Positions 36,581-49,900 of a stretch of 64,000 bases of DNA are shown piece after piece. A model generated the notes under the pieces. That model was given only the letters and a program-made list of their open reading frames with translations, was not told where the DNA came from and did no database searches. The stretch is from Chamaelirium japonicum (lineage: Eukaryota > Streptophyta > Magnoliopsida > Liliales > Melanthiaceae): the NCBI GenBank assembly GCA_947650365.1, contig OX393550.1, positions 95,274,951 to 95,338,950 of the forward strand, given 5' to 3'. The number at the start of each line of letters is the position of its first letter. Position 1 is the stretch's first letter. The position numbers and the translations under genes are program-made.

Positions 36581-36622
<42 letters not shown>
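36581..36622. repeat. (GA)n microsatellite
   Basis: About 21 uninterrupted GA units. Confidence 0.96.
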
Positions 36623-36625
<3 letters not shown>

Positions 36626-36738
36626 TTATTGATAATAGTTAGTACTTAGTAAGAAGATGTTTAGTAGTCATAAGGGATTGATGTTTGGGATAATAGGAGT
36701 AATTAAAATGTTGGAAAATAGGGGGGAAAAAGAGGAGA

Positions 36739-36757
36739 GGGGGGGGGGGGGGGGGGG
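36739..36757 (+). repeat. Poly-G run (19 nt)
   Basis: Homopolymer run after a GAGGAGA stretch. Confidence 0.95.
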
Positions 36758-36891
36758 TCATAATATATTATAACCTCTTTTAAAGGGATAAAAATTTATA
36801 TTGACCAACTTCCTCAAATTTTGGGCAAAAGGATGCGAGTTCAGAGGCTAAAGAAATAAATAGGGAATTAATTTTATCTGTTATCTACATG

Positions 36892-37417
36892 CTATGAAGC
36901 ACGGATACTTTTAGACTCCCTCCGTACTCGTATCGGATACTAGCGAATACATATATGATACATTTCATGCGTACCTCAAATTTAAGAAAATTAAATTTTA
37001 TAAGAACGGATACTTGTAGATACAACTGGGCAAATTAAAGACAAACTTTAATGTTACTTTTGGAATAGGTTAGTTTATAAGTAATGATGGACATAATCAA
37101 TGGTTAATTTGTAATGTTGATGTATTTCATATTTGGCGTTTTCTAGGATTGGTAATTGTGTTGAATGATTAATTTGCAATCTTAATGTCTTTGGATTATG
37201 GATGCGTTTAATGTTATATCATTCTTGCATCTCAATTGGTTGCAAATATGTTCAGAACTTTTTGATGTTTGTTATTGATATTTTTGACAAAATCTTATAC
37301 CTTACTTGTTTAGTTAGTAATGTATCCCCGACGTATCATATCCTACTTTTTTTTAAATTATCGTATCGACGTATCGGTATCGTATCTATATCTTGTATCC
37401 GGAAACATGCTTCATAG
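36892..37417. mobile_element. hAT-like MITE with CTATGAAGCA termini (526 bp)
   Basis: The left end is CTATGAAGCACGGATAC; the right end in reverse complement is CTATGAAGCATGTTTCCGG. The flanks TCTACATG (36884-36891) and TTCACATG (37418-37425) agree at 6 of 8 positions, consistent with an eroded 8-bp duplication. The subterminal part has CGTATCGG-type repeats. Non-coding. Confidence 0.7.
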
Positions 37418-37926
37418 TTCACATGTAAACTTTATGACCAACCCTATTTTGACAATACAGCCCCATAAAGCCTCTTTCCAAACAGGGGGTAGTCTTATCT
37501 AAGAGAGATGAACAATGGGATGATTTATCCAATAATTATGGGCATTTTTGGTAGACAAATAGATAACAATGCTACCAGTTCATAAAATTAGAATCTACTA
37601 AATTTACGAAAAAGATCAAGACATATGGGTGACATCTTTTGTTCATTCCTAGGGCTTCAAACTTCAGGTATAAGCATCCTTCTCTCTTAGCAAACCTAAT
37701 ATCCTTACTTTCTCATCATGTGTGTGAGAAAGACCTAATGCAAAATCTATCATGCAAGAGATATCAGGACAAGGTAAAATTTACAAAACCAGAAGAAAAA
37801 AAAAGAAACATGCTCAAGTTTAAACTGATCCTGTAATACAGAATTGCCGGAATATGGAATTCCCACGACCCCTAAAATAAGTACAAGCTATTAAAATTTA
37901 AAAGCATACAGAGATGTAAACCATAC

Positions 37927-40900
37927 CTGCTTTTTTTTCTTAGGCCTCCTTTTCCGCCGAGGTTTATGTGCCTCAGAGTTCGAACTCAAATTACTATGGT
38001 CCCGCTTTGCATCAGAGTTCGAACTCAAATTACTATTATGACCTCTCCTTGCATGTACAGATCCCCAGCTTTTGGAGGAGGAGCCACTTCTGCTATGACC
38101 TCTATAGCTAGATGTGGACATATGAACCTTCTCTAGAGACCGGCTTCTGCTTGATGGCAATGGTCGAGGAGGGGGCATCAGAGCTCGAGCAGATATCTGC
38201 CTCTGCATAAAGTGGTAGTAGATTCATGTGAGGCAAAGATGTAAGCATTCAGGAGAAATCATGTTCTAGCATCCTTGTCAAACAAGAAACCTGATTCTTT
38301 TCATCGCTGGACATGCCAGATGCCGCTTTGCCAGACGCACTTGAAGCTGGTTCTCTGCGGGCAGGTAAAAGCAAAATCTTCAGCAATGTCAGAATGGGAT
38401 TTTTTTTAGACATACAGCAACAATGCTTTGAATTTAATAAAAAACATGCGTACAGGTTAATCACCTCATTTGCAGGCATGTTTTATACCTTTCTAGAAAC
38501 TTATTTTCGAACTAGCAGTTTCAAGATGTCTACATATGTTACTGTGTACATCCCCAAGTCCCATCTACAACACGTACAATTGAAGGTACCCACGTTGACT
38601 TCTAATACTGGTTTGATTTTTAATTTCATTCATCATTCTGGATTTTTTTTATTCCTCTAAGATTGGTGTCGAAAATATGACGATGATAGCTTGGCAAGAG
38701 GGGGAAGCCAAGAAACTAAAATGCTAGTTGTCGGTTGGAAGAACTATGAAGCTGATTAGAAAATTCATTAAAATACCACAGAAAAAATTCTCATACCATA
38801 AATAACTGAATAACCTTGAGATTTTCTTTATCGTTATTTAAAAAAACATTACTATAGGTGTTTTTAGAAGATTTCCAACACAATCTTCAAACAGACGCAC
38901 CAATTTTTACATGGAAAACTCTCCAAAAAGTAGGAAATAAAACATAGTGCGGATCCAAGCAATCTTCAGTCACATCTCTCTAAAAGTTGGTGCAAAGTGC
39001 AAATTGGAGAATCCTAGTCGTGCTAAAATAAAACATAGTGCGGATCCAAGCAATCTTCAGTCACATCTCTCTAAAAGTTGGTGCAAAGTGCAAATTGGAG
39101 AATCCTAGTCGTGCTGTATACCTCATCGTAGTCACGATCGACGACGGCGGGAAGTGATGAAGTCGACTATTAGTGAGGCGAAACCGGCCTATCGGAGGGG
39201 AGTTTGACGATGGCCGGTGGAAGCGGATGGAAGCGTAATTGATAACATAATGGAGAGCTTAGTAATGACCAGTGGAGGCGGAATCAAAAACATTGGACAG
39301 GCCAATCGGAGCGAAGCTCAATGATGGCTAATGCAGGCGGATTCAACAGATGTAATGAGATGGGACATAGTCACACAAGAGAAGCTGTGAGGTTGCACGG
39401 TGAAGGCACATGATCACTTATTGCATCGCAACCAAACGATCTTTGCAATTGAGATCGGTCGGTGGCGTGGGCCAGGTTGCGGATGGAGTTGTATGGCCAA
39501 AGGTGCTCGTCATAGAGGAGTCACAAGTGTTTGCAACAATGGTTGCGGGCGACAGCGGAATGAGAAACATAGGGACTGCAACATTGGCCATGGGAAGCCT
39601 CTAGTGGAGAAGCTGTGAGGTTGCATGGTGAAGGCACATGATCACTTATTGCATCGCAACCAAATGATCTTTGCAATTGAGATCGGTGGGTGGCGTGGGC
39701 CAGGTTGCGGATGGAGTTGTATGGCCAAAGGTGCTCGTCATAGAGGAGTCACAAGCAAGGTTTAAAATCACGGTATCGGTCGGCCCCGAACCGGTATGTA
39801 CCGGCCGGTACGTACCGGTACCGGCCGATACGGACCAATACCGGTTGAGAAAAAAAACCTGAAAAAAACCCAAAAAATCAAAAAAAAAAAATTAACCTGT
39901 CCGTACCGGCCGTACCGGTCGATACCGGCCTGAACCGGCCGATACGGACCGGTACGTACCGGTACCGGCCGATACGGGCCAGGTATCGGGATCGGATGCA
40001 GTACCGGTCTCGAACCGGCCAAAACCGGTACGTACCGGCCGGTACGTACCGGTATCGGCCGAGATTTAAAACCCTGGTCACAAGTGATTGTAACAATGGT
40101 TGCGGGCGACAGCGGAATGAGAAACATAGGGACTGCAACATTGGCCATGGGAAGCCTCTAGTGGAGGGGGCCACCAGTTGCTAGCGTCAAGGAAGAAAGC
40201 ATGCTGGTTGATCATTGTCATGAAAGAGGAAGAGCTAGCAGCATGAGGATACTGTCATCTCTGAAGAGGAAGGTCGCAAGTGATATTTGCTACTGTGGTG
40301 GTCACTGGATCCAACCTGAAGAGAGGTGATAAATGCCGATTGCCGACGACCTAGCTGTCAAGTGTGCAGAAAAGAGGCTAGCAACGACTTCTAGGTTATC
40401 AATGGGAAGGGGAGAGGATGGGGGGATCGGGACCGTCGACCAGGAGGGCAGGATTGTTATCACACTGAGAGAGGGAGAAAAGAAGCTCAAACCTTGTTGA
40501 CATCCTCTCTCTCTCTCTTTCTCTCTGGGTTTAATCTCCCCCTTTAAAGAGATGGTTGTTAGAGTTTTTCTAATGGGTTGGATGGTTAGGATCAGTGTTA
40601 CCAAAGTCGACGACTTTTTGAAAAAGTCGCATTTTAATCGTGACTTATTTCCCAAACGTTTGTTATGGGAATAAGTCATGACTTTTTCAAAAAGTCAAAA
40701 AAATTTGGAATAAATCGCGAATTACAAGTATTAATCACGAATTATGCGTTTTTTCCCGTTTTTTTCCTGTTTTTTCCCAAATAACATATACATGATATAT
40801 TACTAAAAAAAATGTTAGAATACATATATCTAATTATTATATAATTTATCTTTTTTTCTGATTCTTTTTTTTTTTTTTGGTTTTTTTTGTTTATTCCCCT

Positions 40901-43900
40901 TGCCGACTTTTTCCCGACTTCCGACTTGGTAACATTGGTTAGCATAAGGTTTGCACCACGTGGCACACATCGAGGTCCCCCTTACCAATTTTAGCACCCA
41001 CGATAAATATAAGAAACAATATGAGCATAATCCTAATCGTACCATAAATCACTTATTAATCTGCATCTCTTCTTAATCTCATTTATTTGTATCAATTGTA
41101 TAAATCATTGTTCAAAAACTCGAAACTCAGACTCGACTTGAAAGTCAGCCAAGTCGAGTAAACTCGGTCCAACTGGGCCTAGTTTTATCCAAACTCGTTC
41201 CGACTCGGACAAATAACTCGACTCGACATTTGTCTGAGTCGAGTCGACTCGGTCCGACTTGGCCGAGTTTTTCTGAGTTTTAAAACACTGGTATAAATCA
41301 TTCTTCACAATCCATTTCCCTTGAGGACTATCTTTGTTGTCAATTCACCATTTCCATATCTTTTCTGACAACTTTTTATCAATGTTATTTCCTCATATCC
41401 CTCTTTCTTGTGGAATCGAGACTAGAATTTACAAGTGACAATCGGCCAACAAAGGCCGATTCATATCAATGCCAATATTGGGATGCATCACTTTGGGACT
41501 CCTCTCCAAAGCAAGGTCATGAAAAGTTTCAAAATAGAAATTAGCGCCAAGAACGTATCTGTGACTGTGAGCATAGTTCCACACCTAAATGTTAGGAATG
41601 ATGTGTTCTAAGCTTGTAAAACTTTATGTTTTGGTCTAATAAAGATTGATAGTTATTATTATATGAGATGTATATAGGTGCGTAACATAGTTACGTGTTC
41701 TTTATAGAACAGAGAGCCATGGTTATATGGTAGTCCACTGAGTTGAAGACTGAGTGGAATGGTCCCATATAATCTAAATTAGTTCGCAGCTATGATCAGG
41801 TTGGTCGCCTCATCATAATAAGCTGTTGGCGATGACAGTTCATGGGATGTCTTCACCATGGTCATCACCAGGCACAGTGTCTGTGGCTGAACGGAACTAA
41901 CACGGTGTACAGATCAGTGAGCAGACACTGGTACACTAAGCCGTGTTTCTGCTTAGGGTAGAACGGTCCTAAACCCTGAGGATCCACGTCTGATGGACTA
42001 ACCAGTTGCGTGGTGCTTTGGCGCACCAATGTGTGAGGATCCGTATGCAGTGATCCAAAACCACGGTGTACTGGGTTACCCGGCTGGCGTTGCATTAGCG
42101 TGTCAATCATGCAGGCTATCCACACCCCTGAAGGGTGGTGCGTTCCTTGGTGTGACTTACACTGTACCAAACCCAGGCCTGGTGGTCATCAGTTTGACTG
42201 TTGACCGGGTTCGACTACTCGACGGGGTAATCAGAGGTACGATGTATAGGTCAACCTGGAAGGAACCAAGTCATATGATCATTCGAGTCTGACGGTATTC
42301 TTCACCGCTCGAAGTGTATCATGGCATCAAGTGGAGGGACAGCGGGTTTACCACTACTAAGCGGAGAGCAGGGGTATGATGGAAAACATAGTAAGTCTAG
42401 GTGAATTGGAGTGCAGCCTGCGTCGCACTCTGGGTGGCTACGCAGGTTAACTCGAGCTCAGAGGATCGATGGTACACTCGGGTAGTGTGTCGATCGAGCT
42501 TGAGTTGGAAGCCATGAACCCCGGTCCCTGATGGTTCCACCTTATCAACATTATGTACGGTTCTTGAACCATCTCCTCGGAACACCATTAGCATTAAGAG
42601 GAAGAAAGAAGTATACGCTCCGTGTGTGCTTGGCACTAGAGCACGGTAGATGCGTATCTACATACGAGTACTATGGGTTGTGCCCGAGACTAGTACAAAG
42701 TCGCATGTAGTAATCCCTAGCCATAAGTGAACTTCGCTGCACAGGTGCGATGCACCGGGATGTGCTGCGAGTTGACTAGTTGACTTTGCTAGAGGCACTC
42801 TCCGGTGGCCTCAGTTAATAGTAGGTAACTAGTAGATATCACTTAAGTAATGGCCGCTAGGCATCGCACGCTAGAAATGGTCAAAATGAGGCGTCAGGGC
42901 GTTTTGGTAAAAACCTCACTCTGCCGGACCTCACTGTTGGCCGACCCTAGTGATGGGACACCTTGCTAGGGCCGGCCCTATGATGTAGGGATAAGAATCC
43001 CTCATCTATAGGGCCGGCCATATAGATAGGGATAGGGCTAAGGATCGGTTAAGATCGAGCCCTAAAACGTGTGAAAACGGATAAATACAAGTAGAGATAA
43101 AAAGGAGATAATGGAGAGATAATTGTGGGAGGTCTTTATCCCCTTGGATAAGAATCCAAGGGGGTAGGCCGGCCCTATATATAGGGCTATAGGGGGCCGG
43201 CCCTATCGTTGCAAAAACCGAACCCCCCTCCCCTCTCATCTCTCTAGTTCTCTCCCTAATCTCTCTCCGATTTCCCGCTTGCAACTTCGTCTTCCTCGCG
43301 TGGAGTTCTGAAGAAAGAGAAGGATCGTTCCTCGGAGGCACTCAGAGATCCGAGAGCGACGTTCCGTGCATCGTGTGAGATCGGGTGAACAAGAAGGCAA
43401 CGTCTCCAATCGTACCATCGGCATCTTCGCGAACGATCTTCCGTCTCCATCGACAAAGAAGACAATTCTCCGCGGTTAAAAAATCCGTACGAAAGGTATG
43501 TGTATTCGAACATGTAGATCTAGCGAGCATTATGATTTGCATCCATGCTAGTTAATCATTACGCTAGATTGCCGTTACGGGTTTTCGATTCTCGTGCATA
43601 CACATGCACACATATGTAGATTAGTTTCTATGAAAGTTTAAATCGTGTAACGTGCACCATGAACGGTACTTCGACCGCCAAATTGCTTCCGCTGCGAGCC
43701 TCGACCACGGATTAATATCCAACACTAAACACATCACCCTTCTTCTACATAAGAGGCAACATATATGTGATAAAAATTGGGGAATGAAGAATTAGCAATA
43801 AGGGATGAACTAATTATAAATCAAATATAATTATACAGAATCACAGATACGAGGCAAAGAATAAAACTATAAATTATAAGTTTTTTGTTCTCTGTTGGGG

Positions 43901-46900
43901 AACGCTTTAACCACCTCCATCGGTCGATCAACTGGCTAGCCCATCATCATTTGAGTCGCCTCCTTCTACTTAGTCCTTAACATCTGTCTCCTTAGCATCT
44001 ATCCTAGTGAACACCTCATCCACGTCTAGTGGTGTGGTCTTATCTTCATCAATATTTAAAACACCAATATCTCAATATTGCTTTATTCCTTCAAATGCAA
44101 CCAATATGTTGTTTCTACCACGGCCGGCACTGAAACTAATACACAATTAGCATCTTTTTTTGTCTCGAGCTCATCGCTCCTCTATCAAAAGTTGCTTGCT
44201 CCAATTGTACCAAAGTTATCCCCCTAGAGGACCGGCTCATCTATCCCAACAATCCATGACTGATCTTACTTTGTCCATTCCATGTATGTTGTATGTGCGA
44301 TCATGATCCCCAATCACATATGTGACCACATATGCAATAATGTGATTGTGCAATCACATAGCTAAATGATGCCCTTTTGAGCGGCTTCAGAGCTAAATGA
44401 TGGCATTGGCATTGAAATTGTAAGTAGGCAATCAAAATGTTTCAAGGGAGGCAGAGAATATATGACCAACTGACCCTGTAAAAAGTAATTTATAAAGACA
44501 CAAAAGTCAACATTATTCTCCATATTAAACAGGTCAAAATCATGTAACATATGCAAATACAGGAGACATCATACCTAGTAGTTTTGTCTGTCCATTCATC
44601 ATCTGCATCTACTTCATCACTTGAGCTACCATTCAAGAAAAAATCATCCTCGCTCATATCCAGAACATCATCGTCACTTGCTGTTTCTGTTCAGACAGCA
44701 AGGCGATGTAATATATCACACCACAACCGAAGGGCTGATAAACATAAAATGGAAAAGATTCAAACGGTACTAACTGTTACAAATAAACATCCAATTTGAA
44801 CATGATTTGAATGCTTAAATAAGCCTCAAGTTGGTATCAAAGAATTCTAGTTATAGTCAATAGGGAAATTATGAAGTTGCTAAATACCTGTTCGGCTACA
44901 TAATTAAACTAACATGACCATAACCATAACCAACAAGCCATGTCCCAATAAAGAATAAACTAACATGACACTTCCAGAAAATGCGAACAAAGTGAGGTGA
45001 ATAACTACCTTCCAAATCTTTTCCACTAGCAGCAGCAGCCATGAGATTTGCTTTAATCTGTTTGCGTAATTTGTTTCTTTTATCAACAATACCAGCATTA
45101 TCCCCTCCAACAAATAAGGGCAAATATTTTTCAGACTTAGGGAAGAACTACAACAAAAAACAATGTAGATCAGTACATATTAGCTCTAGAATTTTCACTA
45201 TTGTATCGAAGTACAGTTCTTTGTTGGTAATTCAAGCCAGATTACGCTCAAATTTACTAATATGAGCATGAGAATATTCGTTTACAAGTTCAAGCAGTAG
45301 TTTTCATCTCAGGACAGGAGTGAATAGAGTGTAAATAACAAAGCTAAATGACCTTTCCCAGAATAACAGAATGCAACAAAGTTTTCAAGTGTAAACGTGT
45401 GATGATTTCTTTTACAGTGATTTCTCATCCAACTCTTACAGGACAAGAACAGAGTACCTAAAACTAACTTGGCCAGTTTAGTTGGACTGACGAAAATGTT
45501 ATGCATATGGCTTACCCTAATATACTCAAGATCTTCTCTTAATTTGGAAAGCTGATTGGAGATGTTTTCTTCTAAAGTATTATCAGATGATGAGCGTTGC
45601 TGTTTCTCCAAACGCCTTATCATCCTCTCAATCTTCCGTCTCTCTAAATCGTAAAGAAACCATGTATAAAAATGTTAGTAACATAATAATATCAGGCAAA
45701 CAACATCACATTCATGATGTCCAACTGATGTATGCAAGAAGTTAAATGAAGAAAAATCATACCAACAAACTTCATCTTCTTCTCTCGCTGTTGGATTTTA
45801 TGTTCTATAGCCAGACGATTTTGAACCTCTTGCTGATCCTTAAGGTCCTTCAATTTCTTTTCCTGGGACTCCCTCATTTCAAGCGGAAGGTTCTTTGAAA
45901 ATATAAAATCAAGAAGTTAGAAATCATATATTAAAAGAGGAAATACATGCACCAACACATAAAGTTTAGCTATTGAACACTGTTGGAACTTCCTGGTTTT
46001 ACCAGGATAGAGGATGGTAGAACTTCATAAATCAACCACTTCAACAGTTCAAGCTTCCATGCAAAAGACTTTGAGCCAAACTCAATGTTCTCCCAATCAG
46101 AGCGTCGAGGGACTTCCCAATTGTCTTGCAGCAAATTGGTCTCTTAAATAACACTTAAGTTTTTTCGCAATGAACTATTCAGAGAAGGATGCATTCATAA
46201 AGAATTGAACAAATGGCAACTGCCACATGTTTCGAGAATAGCTGGCCATGCTTGGAAAATTTCATACAATTGTCCGTGTCTTGTACCATACCAAATAGTC
46301 TAAACAGAAATACGGGTAAAATAAAGCGAACAACTTCAATGAGTTAAGACTCCATCAAAATCCAGTTGGGTTTGATCAAATAGTAAAATTAAATTCAAGA
46401 AAAAGAAATACAAGAAGCATGCACAAACTGACAAAAGTACACATGTATCCACACTATCCAAACATCATATATGAGTGCACACTTCACCAAAATCAAGTCA
46501 CATTCTATCAACTTATGGGTGGGTATTTTCTAACAAAACACCACAACCAAGGTCAATGACCCTTCTCAGAGGTGTTGACCTAGACTCCTTTTACTTGGGA
46601 GGTGAGCCCAAGGCAGGCGGGTTCTCGAAATGCAGTACTCGTTCTGGAGATCTGGCACCTTGACAAACAGTATTTTGGGAAGACTCACATGCTTTGGAAG
46701 ATCCAACACCCCTAGAATGATGCTCTTGGTGTTCCAATTTTTGAAAAATGAGCGAGAATCAAGGGAGTGAGGTATGAATCATTTCACTATTTTGGCAAAG
46801 AACCTTCTATGTTTACATAAACCAAAGGTTCGGCCTTTGCCCCTTTGCCCCCAATTTCTCTTTTATAGTGAAAGGTGGGGAGGAGTGAGGTTATCATTAT

Positions 46901-49900
46901 ATGCAGTTTGTTTTTCCACATGTTTTTTCAAATTGGTGGGCTTGTTGCCCAATCAGTGGTTGATGTGTGCCTTTCACTGATATGTGCTCCCTTAGGAGTC
47001 TCAAATTCAGACATGTGGTATGGTTTGAGCGAAGGGGAGTGTGCTTCTTGCTTTGAGCAGAATCAACACGTGCCACCATCAAAGCGGAGTGAAGTGTGTT
47101 TGTCAGGACGCTTTGAACGACTACATGTCTGGCCCGTGGCACCCGCCGATAGGTACCCTCATGTGAGCCATGGATCTCAATACATGGCCTCGTCAGAGAG
47201 GAGCAAAGCATGCTTGCTACTTGCGCCAGGTACTAGGTTGATGCCGCTATTGAGCAGTAGATGTGCAAGCGCTACATTAAGTTGTCGTGACTTGGAGGCG
47301 CTTTGCCTTGGCATGCTTGCCTTGTGAAACTACTGGTCTAATGGGCGAGTAGAGCGAGCTTAGAACCGGAGCATCGCCTCGTCGAAGAGATCATCTAATA
47401 CTTGTCTACCATTCTGAAAATCTCGGAGAGATCATCTACATGGCGACGTCGCTTCATGCTTTTGACCAATAGGTTGTCGACATTAACTTCAACGTTTCGC
47501 CCGATTTGGTTTTCAAACATTGTGGTGACGAGTCGTTGATAGGTCGTGTCTACATTATTGAGGCTGAACAACATCGCCTTGTAACAGGGCAATCCCCGCC
47601 CTGGCAGGGCGAATGTTGTTTTTTCTTGATCGTTCGAGTGCATGGGTATGTAATTCTATTCAGAATATCCAACCATGAAGGAGAGAGCAGCATGCCCCGC
47701 CGCTGAGTCGACCAATTGGCTGATCTGCGAGAGGGGAAAACATTCTTTGGGACACGCCTGGTTGAGGTCGAAGAAGTTAACACACGATTGAATCTTACCT
47801 TTTTTCTTTGGAAAGACCACAATGTTGGTGATTTGCTATAGGCAGTCTACCAGGAGAATGAATTTAACCTTGAGCAACTTGTCAACTTCTTCATTCACCC
47901 TAGCAACTTTGTGGGGTGAGATGTATCGTGGCTTCTAGTGCACAGGTACAACTCCCTTGATGCTAAGGCGGTGATATAAAATTATGAGATATATCCAATA
48001 TAATTGCTCGTGGCTCCATCTGAATACACTTTTGTGTTCCTAGAGGAATTTAATGAGTTATTGAGACTCCTCGTGCATATCACTCCTAAGATACGTGATT
48101 TTGGATATTGGGAGTTGCCAAGGTTGATCTCCCATAAAGATTTCATCAAGGGTGGCTTGCTCAACAATCACTATTCTTGGGTTGTGACTTCTTCCATCGA
48201 GCTTATTGTGTTTTGATCTATGACTTCAACTTTTCGGTCGACGGCTCGCAGAAGGCGGTAATTTCTATCTCGTTGGGGGTCGGGAACTTGATCACTTGAT
48301 GGTAGGACGACGCGACGGCCTTCATTTTTCGAAGGTACGGGCATTGTTCTATGGCATGAATGCTAGTGATCATGCATTACATGCCACGTGTTTCTTACAA
48401 ATTGGTGGGCTTGTTTCTCAATCAGTGTTTGAAGGTGTCACTGATAGGTACTCCCTTGAGAGTCTCAGATGCAGATAGATGTTACCGTCTGAGCGGAGCA
48501 GAGTGTGCTTCTTGCTTTGAGCAGGATCGTCACGTGCCACCATCTAAGTGAAGTGAAGTGTGTTTATCGGGACATGTTGGATGGTTGTACATCCAAGACA
48601 TGTCAGCCGTCAATAGGTGCCCCCATGCACCCTTGGATCTTGATACATCGCTTCGTCGGAGACAATCAAGGTGTGCTTGCTGCTTGCGTCGGGTGCTAGG
48701 TCAACTCCCACTATTGAACTATGGTTATGTAAGTGCTACATTGAGTTGTGCCTTGTGTCGATTTGCCTTGGAGTCCTTGCCTTATGAAACTAACCACCCA
48801 AAGTGCAAGTAGGGCACGCTTGGAACCAGAGCGAACGAGGTCAGATGGTGGTTTGGCCATTTGCGAGGAAACCTCGAGGCAGCTTTTAGCCTTTTCCTTT
48901 TTCATCACCAACCCACCGATTAGGCGTGGCTCATGAAGAGCTTGTGAAGAGCCTGCATCTTCCTTGACGACTTTCCCTCACTCGGCATTACAATCAAAAC
49001 CCATTATTAAAGAGGTTCCGTAGGACCAAGCAAGAAAGTGCATGGGACAGAACTCCTCCCCCCTACGAGACTGTACCAGGTTATCAAGCCCGAAAGTATA
49101 ACCAATCACCCCTCTGGAAGGAAGATTGGCTTAGATGCGTCCAGAAGATGTCCACTCCTAAACCGACCCAGGAGAAACAGATGTTAGCACGTAAGAGGCC
49201 AAGGTTACACCGCCTCCCGCAACTAGCAAATCAAGAAACGAGAGAACAAGATTGCACTGCATCACGTATGGCAACAGCTACCCAAGAAGGAAGGTTCTAG
49301 GTTGAATCAACCCACGCATGGGGACAGCTTCCTTGCCAAGATTGGTAGGACTTACACCGCCCCATGTGGCGCGACAGTTGTCCGTCTAGTATTGGTAGAG
49401 TTCCCACCGCCCCAAGTGAAAGAGCATGTCCCTTGTAACAAAAGTACCCTCCCCTTTACTATGAAAGGAGGGGGAGAGACACCAAAGAAAGGGTTGATTA
49501 GTCTCTTGTAAACCTTACAGGATCATACCATCTTACTAGTGAATAAAGAGCACAACACATTCACAGCAATCTACTGTCTCTCCTCTCTTATAATCCCCCA
49601 CTTCGACCAAGAAGAAGAATCTGAGGGCATCCATTCTAGGAGTCTACGGTCTCAATTTGTTACTTTTCAGGCGAGCCAGACTCAATTGGACTTGGCGGGT
49701 TCTTGCATTTCCCAGTGTGGTTCTTTAGGTAGAGGCGAAGAGGGTAACGAAGTACCTTACGAAGCAGGCGCTCGATGGATCGGATCCGGTTCTTGAGCGT
49801 GACCGACTTCGGCTTGTTCTTCCCCTTATCCACACCTGGACCCTTCGATCGGCGGCCGAGAGGCCTCCGGTCCTCCACCCGACGCCGAACGTAGCCACCG

